From positions 40,360 through 104,359 of the forward strand of contig NZ_RSCL01000013.1 in the NCBI RefSeq assembly GCF_003991905.1: 64,000 nucleotides of DNA, read 5' to 3'. Source of the DNA: Dulcicalothrix desertica PCC 7102 (GTDB taxonomy: Bacteria; Cyanobacteriota; Cyanobacteriia; Cyanobacteriales; Nostocaceae). The translations under genes were made by a program, and so were the position numbers. Positions 26,443 through 35,012 of the stretch are shown here, piece after piece; the first letter of the stretch is position 1; every line of letters starts with the position of its first letter. The notes beneath the pieces were generated by a model. The model did no database searches. It was not told where the DNA came from and saw only the letters and a program-made list of their open reading frames with translations.

Positions 26443-27870
26443 ATGACTAAAAACAATACAAAATTACCAAATGGTTCCAAGGCGCCTGCTTTTCTACAAA
26501 TGATGCAATGGATTGTAAATCCGTTGTCTATGATGTCCGAGTGTGCCAAGCGCTATGGAGATATATTTACTTTGTGCCTTGGTGAAAAATATGCCCCTGT
26601 AGTATTTGTTAGTAATCCAATCGCGTTGCAGGAAATTTTAACTGGTGATTCAACCAAGCAGTTTTCTGCCCCAGGAGAACAGAATGGTATATTTGAACCG
26701 TTGGTTGGAAAATATTCTCTAATGACTTTAAGTGGAGTACAGCATCAACGCCAACGTCAGCTACTCACACCTCCTTTTCACGGCGAAAGGATGCGTAGCT
26801 ATACCCAGGTAATTAGTGATATTACAGAAGAGGTAATGGGTGAATTACAAATAGGTAAGTCCTTTTCTGTGCGAGATATTACTCAAGGTATTACCCTAAG
26901 AACAATTATTAAAGCTGTGTTTGGGTTGTATGACGATAAGCGTGCCAAAACATTGGAAGGCTTTTTGAATGCAATGGTAAATAACAGCAGTTCTCTTGGT
27001 GGCGTTATAATGCTTTACTTCCCGGTGTTGCAAAAAGATTGGGGTGCCTGGAGTCTTTGGGGTAAGCATCTGCGACGCACTGAACAAATAGATCAACTCA
27101 TTTATCAGGAAATTGAGTCACGCCGTCAAGAGCAAGCAGATTTATCTAGAACAGATATTCTAAGTCTGCTTATGTCCGCTCGTGATGAAGCGGGTGAGTC
27201 AATGACCGACCAGGAATTACGTGATGAACTGTTAACACTATTAATAGCAGGACAGGAAACAACTGCTACTGCTTTAGCTTGGGCTTTATACTGGATACAC
27301 AAATTACCTGTGGTACAAGAGAAGTTACTTCAAGAAATAGATAGTTTAGGTCAAGATATAGACGCAACTGCCATAAATAAATTACCTTATCTAAATGCGG
27401 TTTGTTGCGAAACCTTACGGATATACCCAGTAGGAATGCTTACTTTCCCACGAGTAGTAGAAACGCCTGTAAATCTGTGTGGATATGATTTAGAGCCTGG
27501 TACTATATTATACGGAAATATCTATTTGACACACCATCGTGAGGATTTATACCCTGAACCTCATATGTTTAAGCCAGAACGTTTTTTAGCTCGTCAATTT
27601 TCTCCCTACGAGTTTTTACCTTTTGGTGGTGGTGTCAGACGTTGTATAGGCGCCGCTTTTGCGATGTTTGAAATGAAAGTCGCACTCGTCAAGATACTTT
27701 CTGAGTGTTCATTGGCTTTGACTGATAATCGTGACGTAAAAGCTGGGCGCCGTGGTTTAGTAACGGCGCCTGCATCTCCTATCAAGATGGTAGTCACAGG
27801 TAAAAGGATTAGCTCAACTACAAGTTCTGTTGATAAAGAAGCCTCCAATTTTAGTATTAACAAACTCTAA
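26443..27870 (+). CDS. Cytochrome P450 (CYP110-like)
   Basis: The 475-residue P450 has the I-helix LLIAGQETTATALAW (about 267-281), K-helix ETLR, and heme-binding loop FGGGVRRCIGAAFA with C401 as the axial ligand. N-terminal LQMMQWIVNPLSMMSECAKRYGDIF is typical of the cyanobacterial CYP110 group, which hydroxylates fatty acids and terpenoids; the substrate here is unknown. No membrane anchor is evident. Two decayed copies lie upstream at 21,428 and 24,270. Confidence 0.93.
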   Translation: MTKNNTKLPNGSKAPAFLQMMQWIVNPLSMMSECAKRYGDIFTLCLGEKYAPVVFVSNPIALQEILTGDSTKQFSAPGEQNGIFEPLVGKYSLMTLSGVQHQRQRQLLTPPFHGERMRSYTQVISDITEEVMGELQIGKSFSVRDITQGITLRTIIKAVFGLYDDKRAKTLEGFLNAMVNNSSSLGGVIMLYFPVLQKDWGAWSLWGKHLRRTEQIDQLIYQEIESRRQEQADLSRTDILSLLMSARDEAGESMTDQELRDELLTLLIAGQETTATALAWALYWIHKLPVVQEKLLQEIDSLGQDIDATAINKLPYLNAVCCETLRIYPVGMLTFPRVVETPVNLCGYDLEPGTILYGNIYLTHHREDLYPEPHMFKPERFLARQFSPYEFLPFGGGVRRCIGAAFAMFEMKVALVKILSECSLALTDNRDVKAGRRGLVTAPASPIKMVVTGKRISSTTSSVDKEASNFSINKL

Positions 27871-27926
27871 AAATACTACTTTAGTTATGTAGACAATGGT
27901 TAAGAAAGTTGTGATTTACGAACTTC

Positions 27927-28130
27927 GTGACGACCCGTGAGTTTTACCCTTCTCAAAATCTAGAATTTTCCCAATTGCTCTCAACTATAGAGGAATGGAC
28001 TGCTTTAATTCGTATTAAGGGATTAAATACAGCACTCCAAGTTTGTTCTTTTGATGTTGTTGATGGTTTAGATAATGCTCCATCAGCTATTTTAAAACTT
28101 TTTAATGGCGACAAAAAAGTTAAAATATAA
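27927..28130 (+). CDS. Hypothetical small protein, 67 residues
   Basis: GTG-initiated frame encoding TTREFYPSQNLEFSQLLSTI and a hydrophilic remainder. No motif. It could be a real small gene between the P450 and the Coq4-like gene or chance; weak support. Confidence 0.3.
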   Translation: MTTREFYPSQNLEFSQLLSTIEEWTALIRIKGLNTALQVCSFDVVDGLDNAPSAILKLFNGDKKVKI

Positions 28131-28194
28131 TAATAACTTAGGCGTGTATAATTGATAGCAAAGAGTTTTTAAGCTTACCAAATAAGGATTTGCC

Positions 28195-28857
28195 ATGTTG
28201 GTTGTAGAAAAGCGAAGAATTCACCCTAATATAAAAACGATATTGCGCTCAATAGTTTGTCTAGTGAGAGAACCTGAAAACCTTGACCATATTTATGATT
28301 TAGAGGATGGGTTGCGTGACACTAAAGCAAGTTTACTAGCGCTAGAGTGGCTAAACACTCAACCCGAAGTAGCTCAACTCATTCAAGAACGTTATATAGC
28401 ACCACCTCCAGATATTGAAGCATTATTACAATATCCTCAAGATTCATTAGGGTATGCTTATGCTGTTTACATTCAAAAAGCAGGTTTTGACCCTAGCTTT
28501 TATCGCACGATTCAAGTGGAAGATAATGTTAGTTACTTCCTTTTACGTGTACGTCAGACACATGACATATGGCACGTAGTTACAGGTTTTAAGACAGATA
28601 CTAATGGAGAAATAGGACTTAAAGCTTTTGAATTAGCTCAAACGCGCAGAAATTTAGCAGTTTTTCTAGTAGGAGCAGCAATGTTAGCAACACTTGCGAC
28701 TTCTCCGCAAGCTTTGCCTAATTTATTAAAACAAATAATTTTGGGATATCAAATGGGTGAAAAAGCAAAACCCCTTTTTGCTCAAAAGTGGGAAGAAAAT
28801 TGGGAAAAGCCACTATTGCAATGGAGAAGTGAATTAGGAATTGAAGTTAGTCTTTAA
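28195..28857 (+). CDS. Coq4-family protein
   Basis: The 220-residue protein has the Coq4 metal motif HDxxHx(11)E: H123, D124, H127 and E139 in HDIWHVVTGFKTDTNGEIG. Coq4 supports ubiquinone biosynthesis in eukaryotes and proteobacteria, with a reported oxidative decarboxylase role. Cyanobacteria make plastoquinone, so the bacterial role here is unclear. An AAGGA site precedes the ATG. Confidence 0.85.
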   Translation: MLVVEKRRIHPNIKTILRSIVCLVREPENLDHIYDLEDGLRDTKASLLALEWLNTQPEVAQLIQERYIAPPPDIEALLQYPQDSLGYAYAVYIQKAGFDPSFYRTIQVEDNVSYFLLRVRQTHDIWHVVTGFKTDTNGEIGLKAFELAQTRRNLAVFLVGAAMLATLATSPQALPNLLKQIILGYQMGEKAKPLFAQKWEENWEKPLLQWRSELGIEVSL

Positions 28858-28928
28858 GGTCTGCTGCTCGTTCTTTAACTTGTTAATTAAGTTTTTAAAA
28901 GTGATTAACAGCTAATTGGAGGATAAAT

Positions 28929-29231
28929 ATGTCACAACAAGAAAATTATCATAATAGACATTTAGGTAGATTTATTATATCCAATACTGAACTGTATAGT
29001 AATAATTACTGGAGTCCTTGTATAGAAAAACAGCTTCTTAAAGAACTTAAATCAACTTTTAACTTACCTGTAAAAAGAGTAGAGAAATTTAAATCTCAGA
29101 ATCAGGCTATATATCTACTAATCGGATTTCTTGCCTCATTAAGTATTGGATTGTGCATACAAGCAAACTCTATCACTCAGACTTTACGAGAAGTAGCAAG
29201 AATCTCAGTACAACAAATATATTCAAAGTAG
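28929..29231 (+). CDS. Hypothetical protein with one membrane helix
   Basis: The 100 residues contain a hydrophobic helix near 70-88 (AIYLLIGFLASLSIGLCIQA) with a charged segment before it and a short tail after it. GGAGG lies 8 bases upstream of the ATG, a good ribosome binding site, supporting a real gene. Function not recognised. Confidence 0.6.
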   Translation: MSQQENYHNRHLGRFIISNTELYSNNYWSPCIEKQLLKELKSTFNLPVKRVEKFKSQNQAIYLLIGFLASLSIGLCIQANSITQTLREVARISVQQIYSK

Positions 29232-29242
29232 AAACTATTACT

Positions 29243-29347
29243 CTTGTGGAACGGCTGTCCCCAGCCGTCAAATCTTAAAAGCATCCAATATCCAAGGCGC
29301 CTTGCCCATTTAATATCTAGGGCGGGCAAGGATGCCCACCCCACAAG
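29243..29347. repeat. REP-like inverted unit (long loop)
   Basis: CTTGTGGAACGGCTGTCC at the left end and GGGCAAGGATGCCCACCCC plus ACAAG at the right end form inverted arms about 60 bases apart; a GGCGCC lies in the loop. Confidence 0.75.
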
Positions 29348-29422
29348 AAAAGTTTTGTAAAGTTTCTCCAAATATCTGGATAAAGTTCAAAGTTCAGACC
29401 AAATATATAATTAGAAGCTTAT

Positions 29423-30055
29423 ATGAATAACCAGCTAGGAATGTTAGCGTTAGAAGCAAAGCAGCATCCAGTAGGCAAAACAGAAAGGCGTAGAGCTTTA
29501 TCAATACTTATCAATAGTATTTTTTGTTCCAATAAACTTAGCCGTCCAAACATGGGACTACCTGCATCGCTTCATGATGAAATACGTAAAGAGGGGTTAC
29601 AAAATTTATCTTTATGGCTTTGTCACAACATTGACAAGTATGACAATACACGTGGTGATATCATGGCTTGGGTCAACACGCTATTAATCAAACGATTTTA
29701 CCGAGAAGCGGCTCGAACGATAATGGGTAAAAAAAATGAGATATCTGTTGAACCATCTTTCTGGGACAATTTACCTTCATATGATTTTCATGGCACCAAC
29801 TATGAGAAAGATATTATTGAGCGATTTCAAAAAGTCAGAAGGTATATAGAAACAGACCCCAAAGGAATTCTTAAACAATCTCAAATGAAAAGCAACCCAA
29901 ATGTCACCTTCCAAAAAATCGCTCTAAAAAAAATATCTGGAGCATCTTGGAAGCAAATATCAGAAGAGCTATGTGTACCAATACCAACTTTAAGTAACTT
30001 TTACCAACGGCGCCTGGATAAATTTCGTGATGAATTAAACAGCTTATTTGTCTGA
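29423..30055 (+). CDS. Sigma-70-like protein of the DUF1822-type operon
   Basis: The 210-residue basic helical protein (ENLSLWLCHNIDKYDNTRGD-like region 2, then an HTH-like end SWKQISEELCVPIPTLSNFY) resembles the ECF-like sigma proteins that precede DUF1822 genes in cyanobacteria. Here, too, a DUF1822 gene follows after 21 bases. It probably directs or modulates transcription. The downstream partner is broken, so its present role is uncertain. Confidence 0.6.
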   Translation: MNNQLGMLALEAKQHPVGKTERRRALSILINSIFCSNKLSRPNMGLPASLHDEIRKEGLQNLSLWLCHNIDKYDNTRGDIMAWVNTLLIKRFYREAARTIMGKKNEISVEPSFWDNLPSYDFHGTNYEKDIIERFQKVRRYIETDPKGILKQSQMKSNPNVTFQKIALKKISGASWKQISEELCVPIPTLSNFYQRRLDKFRDELNSLFV

Positions 30056-30076
30056 CTATCGATAGTTAAATCTACC

Positions 30077-31049
30077 ATGAATGAAGTAAATACTTTTCAT
30101 ACGTTTACAAGTCCAATATCGACTGCTGCTATAAAGCTGGCACAGGAGTTATCACAGCAGCAAGTAACTCCAGAGAAAAGTCAGCAAGTGTATCTAAATA
30201 GTTTAGCTGTATGGTCTGTGAAATATTATTTAGACTGTATTGGAGTAGAGACTGATATCAAAGAAAGCGATAGCATGAACCCAGCCCAAATTATGTTAAC
30301 AAATGTAGCTGATTTAGTAGTTAAAAATTTGGGAAAGCTAGAGTGTCGTCCAGTCTTAGAAAATGAACAATGGATATATGTACCACCAGAAGCACAGTCA
30401 GAGCGAATTGGCTATTTGGCTGTAAAAATAAACGCATTATTGGGAAAAGCAAAAATTCTCGGATTTCTGAAGGAGGTATCTACAGATAATTTGCCTATTA
30501 ACGAATTACAGTCACTAGAACATTTCTTAGAATATTTAGATTCTCTTGAATTTGAGCAGATGAATTCTCAAAAACTGCAAGATACAAGATTACGTAAAAA
30601 TAAGATTGTAAGTTTGAGAAAATGGCGTGAAAAAAATTTATGACTTTGGTTGGCAACCTGTATAAACGCTTTTATTCGCTGAACCTGCTTGGGAATTTAC
30701 AAATTTTGAACAGCCAATTTTAGATGTAGTCGAAAGAGCTAAGTTAATTAACTTTGGTATAGAAACACACAATGAATCAGTAGTGATAGTCATGAGGGTA
30801 AAACAAGATGAAGTCGATGTGGAAAAAATGCAGGTTTATTTAGATTTGTATCCTTTAGAAGACCAAGAATATTTACCACCATCATTACACGTAATGATTT
30901 TAGATGAAGATAGCGCCTCTGTTATCGAAGCTAAAGCCAAAAATGATAACAAAGCAATTCAACTAAAGTTGAGCGGCGCCGTTGGGGAGCATTTTAGCGT
31001 TAAAATAACTCTAGAGAATTTCAGCGTAATCGAAAATTTTGTAATTTAA
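30077..31049 (+). pseudogene. DUF1822 family protein, frameshifted
   Basis: The first 188 codons (FTSPISTAAIKLAQELSQQQ to LRKWREKNL) are the N-terminal half. At the TGA (30,641-30,643) the reading continues in another frame as YDFGWQPV, then TAA, then FAEPAWEFTNFEQPILDVVE, VERAKLINFG and the C-terminal 88 residues that end at 31,049. One frameshift and one nonsense mutation interrupt it. DUF1822 proteins accompany sigma-like genes and, often, CHAT- or CHASE2-type proteins in cyanobacteria; function unknown. Confidence 0.75.
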
Positions 31050-31531
31050 TATTGATAATATACTTTATCGTTCTTTAACCCTACAACGATACTATCACCG
31101 TTTCACCTGTTTGGGTTCCCGCATTACGGGGGCGATTATGCAAAGCCACTTCTGTATCAAGGCTTTTGAGGAAATTCTAGTTTACTGCTAGTACGGATAT
31201 CTGGACTAATGAATTTGAGGAACTATTTATTGTGGCGCCAGTGGGTGTGGAATGTGGGATATAAGCATTTGATATAGTTTATTTTATAAATAAATTTACT
31301 GACTCAAGAATTGTAAACTTTTATAAAATAATTATTTAGTAATGGATAAAGATGATTCTAATCCCCTGAGTAAAGGGTAGAGCGAAGTGTTTGTGTTTTT
31401 ACAAGCACAAGCACTTTGATTGTAATCCGGAACAGAATAAATCGTTAAGGGAGGTGCTGTAACAAAGTATAATGCACTACATAACTATTTATATCTAAAC
31501 TACGTCTAACCTCTTTACTTTTGAGAAGATT
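31050..31531 (+). promoter_or_regulatory. Leader region of the caspase operon with a hairpin
   Basis: No gene is recognised in this 482-base spacer. A stem with arms AAGTGTTTGTG / CACAAGCACTT (31,385-31,416) lies about 115 bases upstream of the caspase start. A short frame near 31,205 (WTNEFEELFIVAPVGVECGI) may be debris of a lost gene. The GAGAAG before the ATG at 31,532 is a usable ribosome binding site. Confidence 0.35.
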
Positions 31532-34500
31532 ATGACTCGTAACCTTTATGCACTTCTTGTTGGCATTGACGACTACGTTAGTGTTTCTCCGTTAAAGGGT
31601 TGTGTTAACGACATTCGTGCAGTCGAAGCCTATCTAAAAGGGCGAGTTGCGACTGATGGTTATCAGCTCCATCTCCGCACCCTGCTAAATAAAGAAGCTA
31701 CTCGTCAATTCGTTATTGAGGGTTTCCGCCAACACCTGTGCCAAGCAGAGAGAGAGGATGTTGCCTTATTTTACTATGCTGGACATGGCGGACAGCAAGT
31801 CTCCCCTGAAGCCTTTTGGGCATTGGAACCCGATCGCTTGGATGAAATCCTGGCTTGTTATGATTATGACAACAGTAAAGATTCAGGTGGTTGGGGTTTA
31901 GCCGATAAGGAATTGGCAACGCTGATTGCTGAGGTTGACCAGAAAGAACCTCACATTACCATCATTTTGGACTGTTGCCATTCAGGGGCAGCGACTCGTG
32001 GCGATTTAGACGGAGACACAGCTGTTCGCAAATGTTCGATTGATCGCCGTGAACGTCCCCTCGATAGCTTTATTTTCTCCGAGGCAGACATTAAACACTT
32101 GGCGGTTGCCTCCCCTAATCCAGAGGTAAATCCGAGTGGCTGGACATTACCGAAAGGCAAACACATTGTCCTATCTGCTTGCCGCGACAGCGAACTTGCT
32201 AAAGAATACACCGGAGAGGGGAAGTATCGGGGGGCGTTCTCCTACTTCTTGCTGGATACGCTGCAAAAAGCCAATGGCAGCCTGACTTATCGCAATTTGT
32301 TTAAACACACAAATGCCTTAGTACGCTCAAAAGTGACGGATCAATCGCCTCAAATTGAAGCCACCAATTTGAAAGATCTAGACCAGCCGTTTTTGGGAGG
32401 CGCCATCGCCCCCTCCACTCCCTACTTTACCGTCAGCTATGACAAAAAACACGGTTGGGTGATCGATGGTGGCGCCGTGCATGGGATTCCTCAACCCACC
32501 GGAGGACAAACTACCTTACTGGCTTTGTTTCCCTTTGACAGTCCCCCCGAACAACTATGTCAATTGCCAGCACCGATTGGGCGTGCTGAAGTCATCAATA
32601 TCCTGCCGCAACTTAGTATAGTTAAGATCAGCGACATCGAGAACTTAAATCCAGAAACAACTTATAAAGCAGTCATCACCAGTCTGCCTTTACCACCCAA
32701 AGGCATTTTGATGATCGGGGATGCAGACGGAATTGAATTAGCTCGTGCCGCTTTGCAAAAAATTGGTTCGGGGCAGCAACCATCACTGTACGTTGCCGAA
32801 GTTACCACAGTTGAAGCGGCGGAATTTAAGTTAATGGCTCGTGACGGGCAATATCTGATCTCCCGACCCGCCGACGATCGCCCACTAGTTGCTCAAATTC
32901 AGGGTTATACTGCTGCAAGTGCCATGCAAGCGATTCAGCGATTGGAACATATGGCTCGCTGGACAAATATCGCTGAACTCTCGAATCCTGCCAAGAGCCG
33001 TATTCAACCGGGTGCGGTGCAAATGTCTCTGTTCCAAGAGGGGCGAGAACTCCAAGAGGCTCAGATTCGTCTAGAGTATCAATTGAAAAATGGTAAGTGG
33101 GAACAACCGACTTTCAGGGTCAAGCTCAAAAATACCAGCAATGAACCTCTCTACTGTGCGCTTCTGGATTTAACCGATCAGTATGCGGTGGATGCAAATT
33201 TGTTTAGTGGCGGCGGAGTCTGGCTCGCTTCGGGAGAAGAAACGTGGGCGTTAGGGGGAAATCTAATCTATGCCAAGGTGCCGAAAGAACTGTGGAAGCA
33301 AGAAATTACCGAAAAGAAAGATCTGCTTAAACTGATTGTCAGTACGGCTGAATTTGATGCCACATTACTCGAACAAGGAAATTTAGACTTACCCCCTTCC
33401 CGTGACGCGCGAGTTGCTCAACGAGGTCAAGGAACACTGAATCGCTTGATGCGGCGGGTGCAATTGCGTGAACTTGGAGCGGCTCCCGAAGAAGAAGAGC
33501 TTTACGATGACTGGGTGAGTAGCCAGGTTAGCATTACGACTGTGCGACCATTAAATTCCACAGTCATTCCCAACGACATTAAAGGAGAGGGGATCTCTTT
33601 AGGGTCTGGGGTAATGCTACAACCGCATCCTGGCTTAAAGGCTCAGGCAAGCCTAACTACCGTCACGCAATCTACGCGAGATTTGGGCAGCCGAATCTTG
33701 CCAATCATCTTTCGGGAAAATTCTGCGGTGACTCAACCGTTTCAGTTTACGACTAGTCGTGGCAGCGATCCAGGGTTGAGTGCTTTGGAACTCAGTCATG
33801 TAGATGCAGAGACAATTGCCACGGTAACTCCCCAACAACCCCTGAAGCTATCAGTAGATACAACCGTGCGTGAGGGAGAGCGGGTGTTAGCGATCGCCCA
33901 TGACGGCGAATTCTTTCTGCCCTTGGGATTGGGACGGACGAGGGCGGGTAAAACCGAGATTATAATAGAAAGATTGCCAGATCCCGTGAGCCAAGGAGAG
34001 CGCAACCTAACTGGAGCGATTCGTATTTTCTTCCAAAAAGTGGTGAGCGAAAAGCTGGGGTTAGAGTTTCCCTACCCAATTCTAGCGGCGGTTAACGTCA
34101 GTCCTGATGGAACGGTTGCCTATGATAGGGAGCAAAAGAATGTCAAGCAACTCGTTGCCACAGCCAAGCGTATTGTACTCTACATCCACGGCTTTATTGG
34201 TGATACCGAGAGTATGGCGCCCAGTGTTCGGAATGCTCAAATTACAGGGAACGGACAGCAAAAATCTCTGGGGGATCAATATGACTTGGTACTGTCCTTT
34301 GACTATGAAAGCTTGAATACGTCTATTGAGACCCATGCACGCAGCTTGAAGCAAAAACTCGCAGAAGTTGGGCTCGAGCATAATCACGGCAAAGTCCTCC
34401 ACATTGTGGCCCACTCAATGGGCGGACTGGTGGCACGCTGGTTTATCGAACGGGAAGGCGGCAATGCGATTGCCAACCATTTAATTATGTTGGGAACCCC

Positions 34501-35008
34501 GAATGGCGGATCTCCTTGGCCTACAGTCCAAGCTTGGGGTACTGCTGCTCTAGCGCTCCTATTGAATAGCCTGACAACCGTTGCTTGGCCTGTGAAAGTA
34601 CTGGGGAGTTTAGTTGCGGCAATCGAGACAATTGATACCACGCTGGATCAGATACAGCCGGGATCGGAATTTCTCAAGTCATTAGGCGCCAGTCCCGATC
34701 CGCAGATTCCCTACACCATCTTGGCAGGCAATACCTCAATAGCCGTGGACTCAAATCGCCTGAAGCCACTGATGGAGAAGTTGATGAGTCATGCAGTCGC
34801 GCTACCGTTCTTTGGACAACCTAATGACATTGCTGCTACGGTCTATAGCATCAAGCAGGTTCCAGAGGGGCGATCACCGCAACCCCTAGTTCTAGAGATC
34901 GGCTGCGATCATCTGGTCTACTTTACAGATCGAGAAGGGTTGAACGCACTTTCTATAGCAATTAGTCAAGCACTGAGTCAACAATCCATACCAATTACAG
35001 CAAGATAG
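31532..35008 (+). CDS. Caspase-like protease fused to a C-terminal alpha/beta-hydrolase
   Basis: The 1158-residue protein begins with a C14 caspase domain (1-290). The catalytic pair is H85 in FYYAGHGG and C149 in ILDCCHSG. A middle region (about 300-850) contains a beta-rich DUF4384-like part (LKNTSNEPLYCALLDL). The C-terminal domain (about 875-1155) is a lipase-like alpha/beta-hydrolase: oxyanion region VLYIHGFIG, nucleophile S962 in AHSMGG, a LGTPNGGSP segment, and a late acidic/His segment IGCDHLVYF. No signal peptide is seen, so it is probably cytoplasmic. It lies four bases before the caspase-STAND gene. The base composition is visibly richer in G+C and GATC than its surroundings. Confidence 0.85.
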   Translation: MTRNLYALLVGIDDYVSVSPLKGCVNDIRAVEAYLKGRVATDGYQLHLRTLLNKEATRQFVIEGFRQHLCQAEREDVALFYYAGHGGQQVSPEAFWALEPDRLDEILACYDYDNSKDSGGWGLADKELATLIAEVDQKEPHITIILDCCHSGAATRGDLDGDTAVRKCSIDRRERPLDSFIFSEADIKHLAVASPNPEVNPSGWTLPKGKHIVLSACRDSELAKEYTGEGKYRGAFSYFLLDTLQKANGSLTYRNLFKHTNALVRSKVTDQSPQIEATNLKDLDQPFLGGAIAPSTPYFTVSYDKKHGWVIDGGAVHGIPQPTGGQTTLLALFPFDSPPEQLCQLPAPIGRAEVINILPQLSIVKISDIENLNPETTYKAVITSLPLPPKGILMIGDADGIELARAALQKIGSGQQPSLYVAEVTTVEAAEFKLMARDGQYLISRPADDRPLVAQIQGYTAASAMQAIQRLEHMARWTNIAELSNPAKSRIQPGAVQMSLFQEGRELQEAQIRLEYQLKNGKWEQPTFRVKLKNTSNEPLYCALLDLTDQYAVDANLFSGGGVWLASGEETWALGGNLIYAKVPKELWKQEITEKKDLLKLIVSTAEFDATLLEQGNLDLPPSRDARVAQRGQGTLNRLMRRVQLRELGAAPEEEELYDDWVSSQVSITTVRPLNSTVIPNDIKGEGISLGSGVMLQPHPGLKAQASLTTVTQSTRDLGSRILPIIFRENSAVTQPFQFTTSRGSDPGLSALELSHVDAETIATVTPQQPLKLSVDTTVREGERVLAIAHDGEFFLPLGLGRTRAGKTEIIIERLPDPVSQGERNLTGAIRIFFQKVVSEKLGLEFPYPILAAVNVSPDGTVAYDREQKNVKQLVATAKRIVLYIHGFIGDTESMAPSVRNAQITGNGQQKSLGDQYDLVLSFDYESLNTSIETHARSLKQKLAEVGLEHNHGKVLHIVAHSMGGLVARWFIEREGGNAIANHLIMLGTPNGGSPWPTVQAWGTAALALLLNSLTTVAWPVKVLGSLVAAIETIDTTLDQIQPGSEFLKSLGASPDPQIPYTILAGNTSIAVDSNRLKPLMEKLMSHAVALPFFGQPNDIAATVYSIKQVPEGRSPQPLVLEIGCDHLVYFTDREGLNALSIAISQALSQQSIPITAR

Positions 35009-35012
35009 TATT

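Noticed and set aside
29177-29371. 64-codon minus-strand frame
   Set aside because: Lies over a REP-like inverted unit and the end of the preceding gene.
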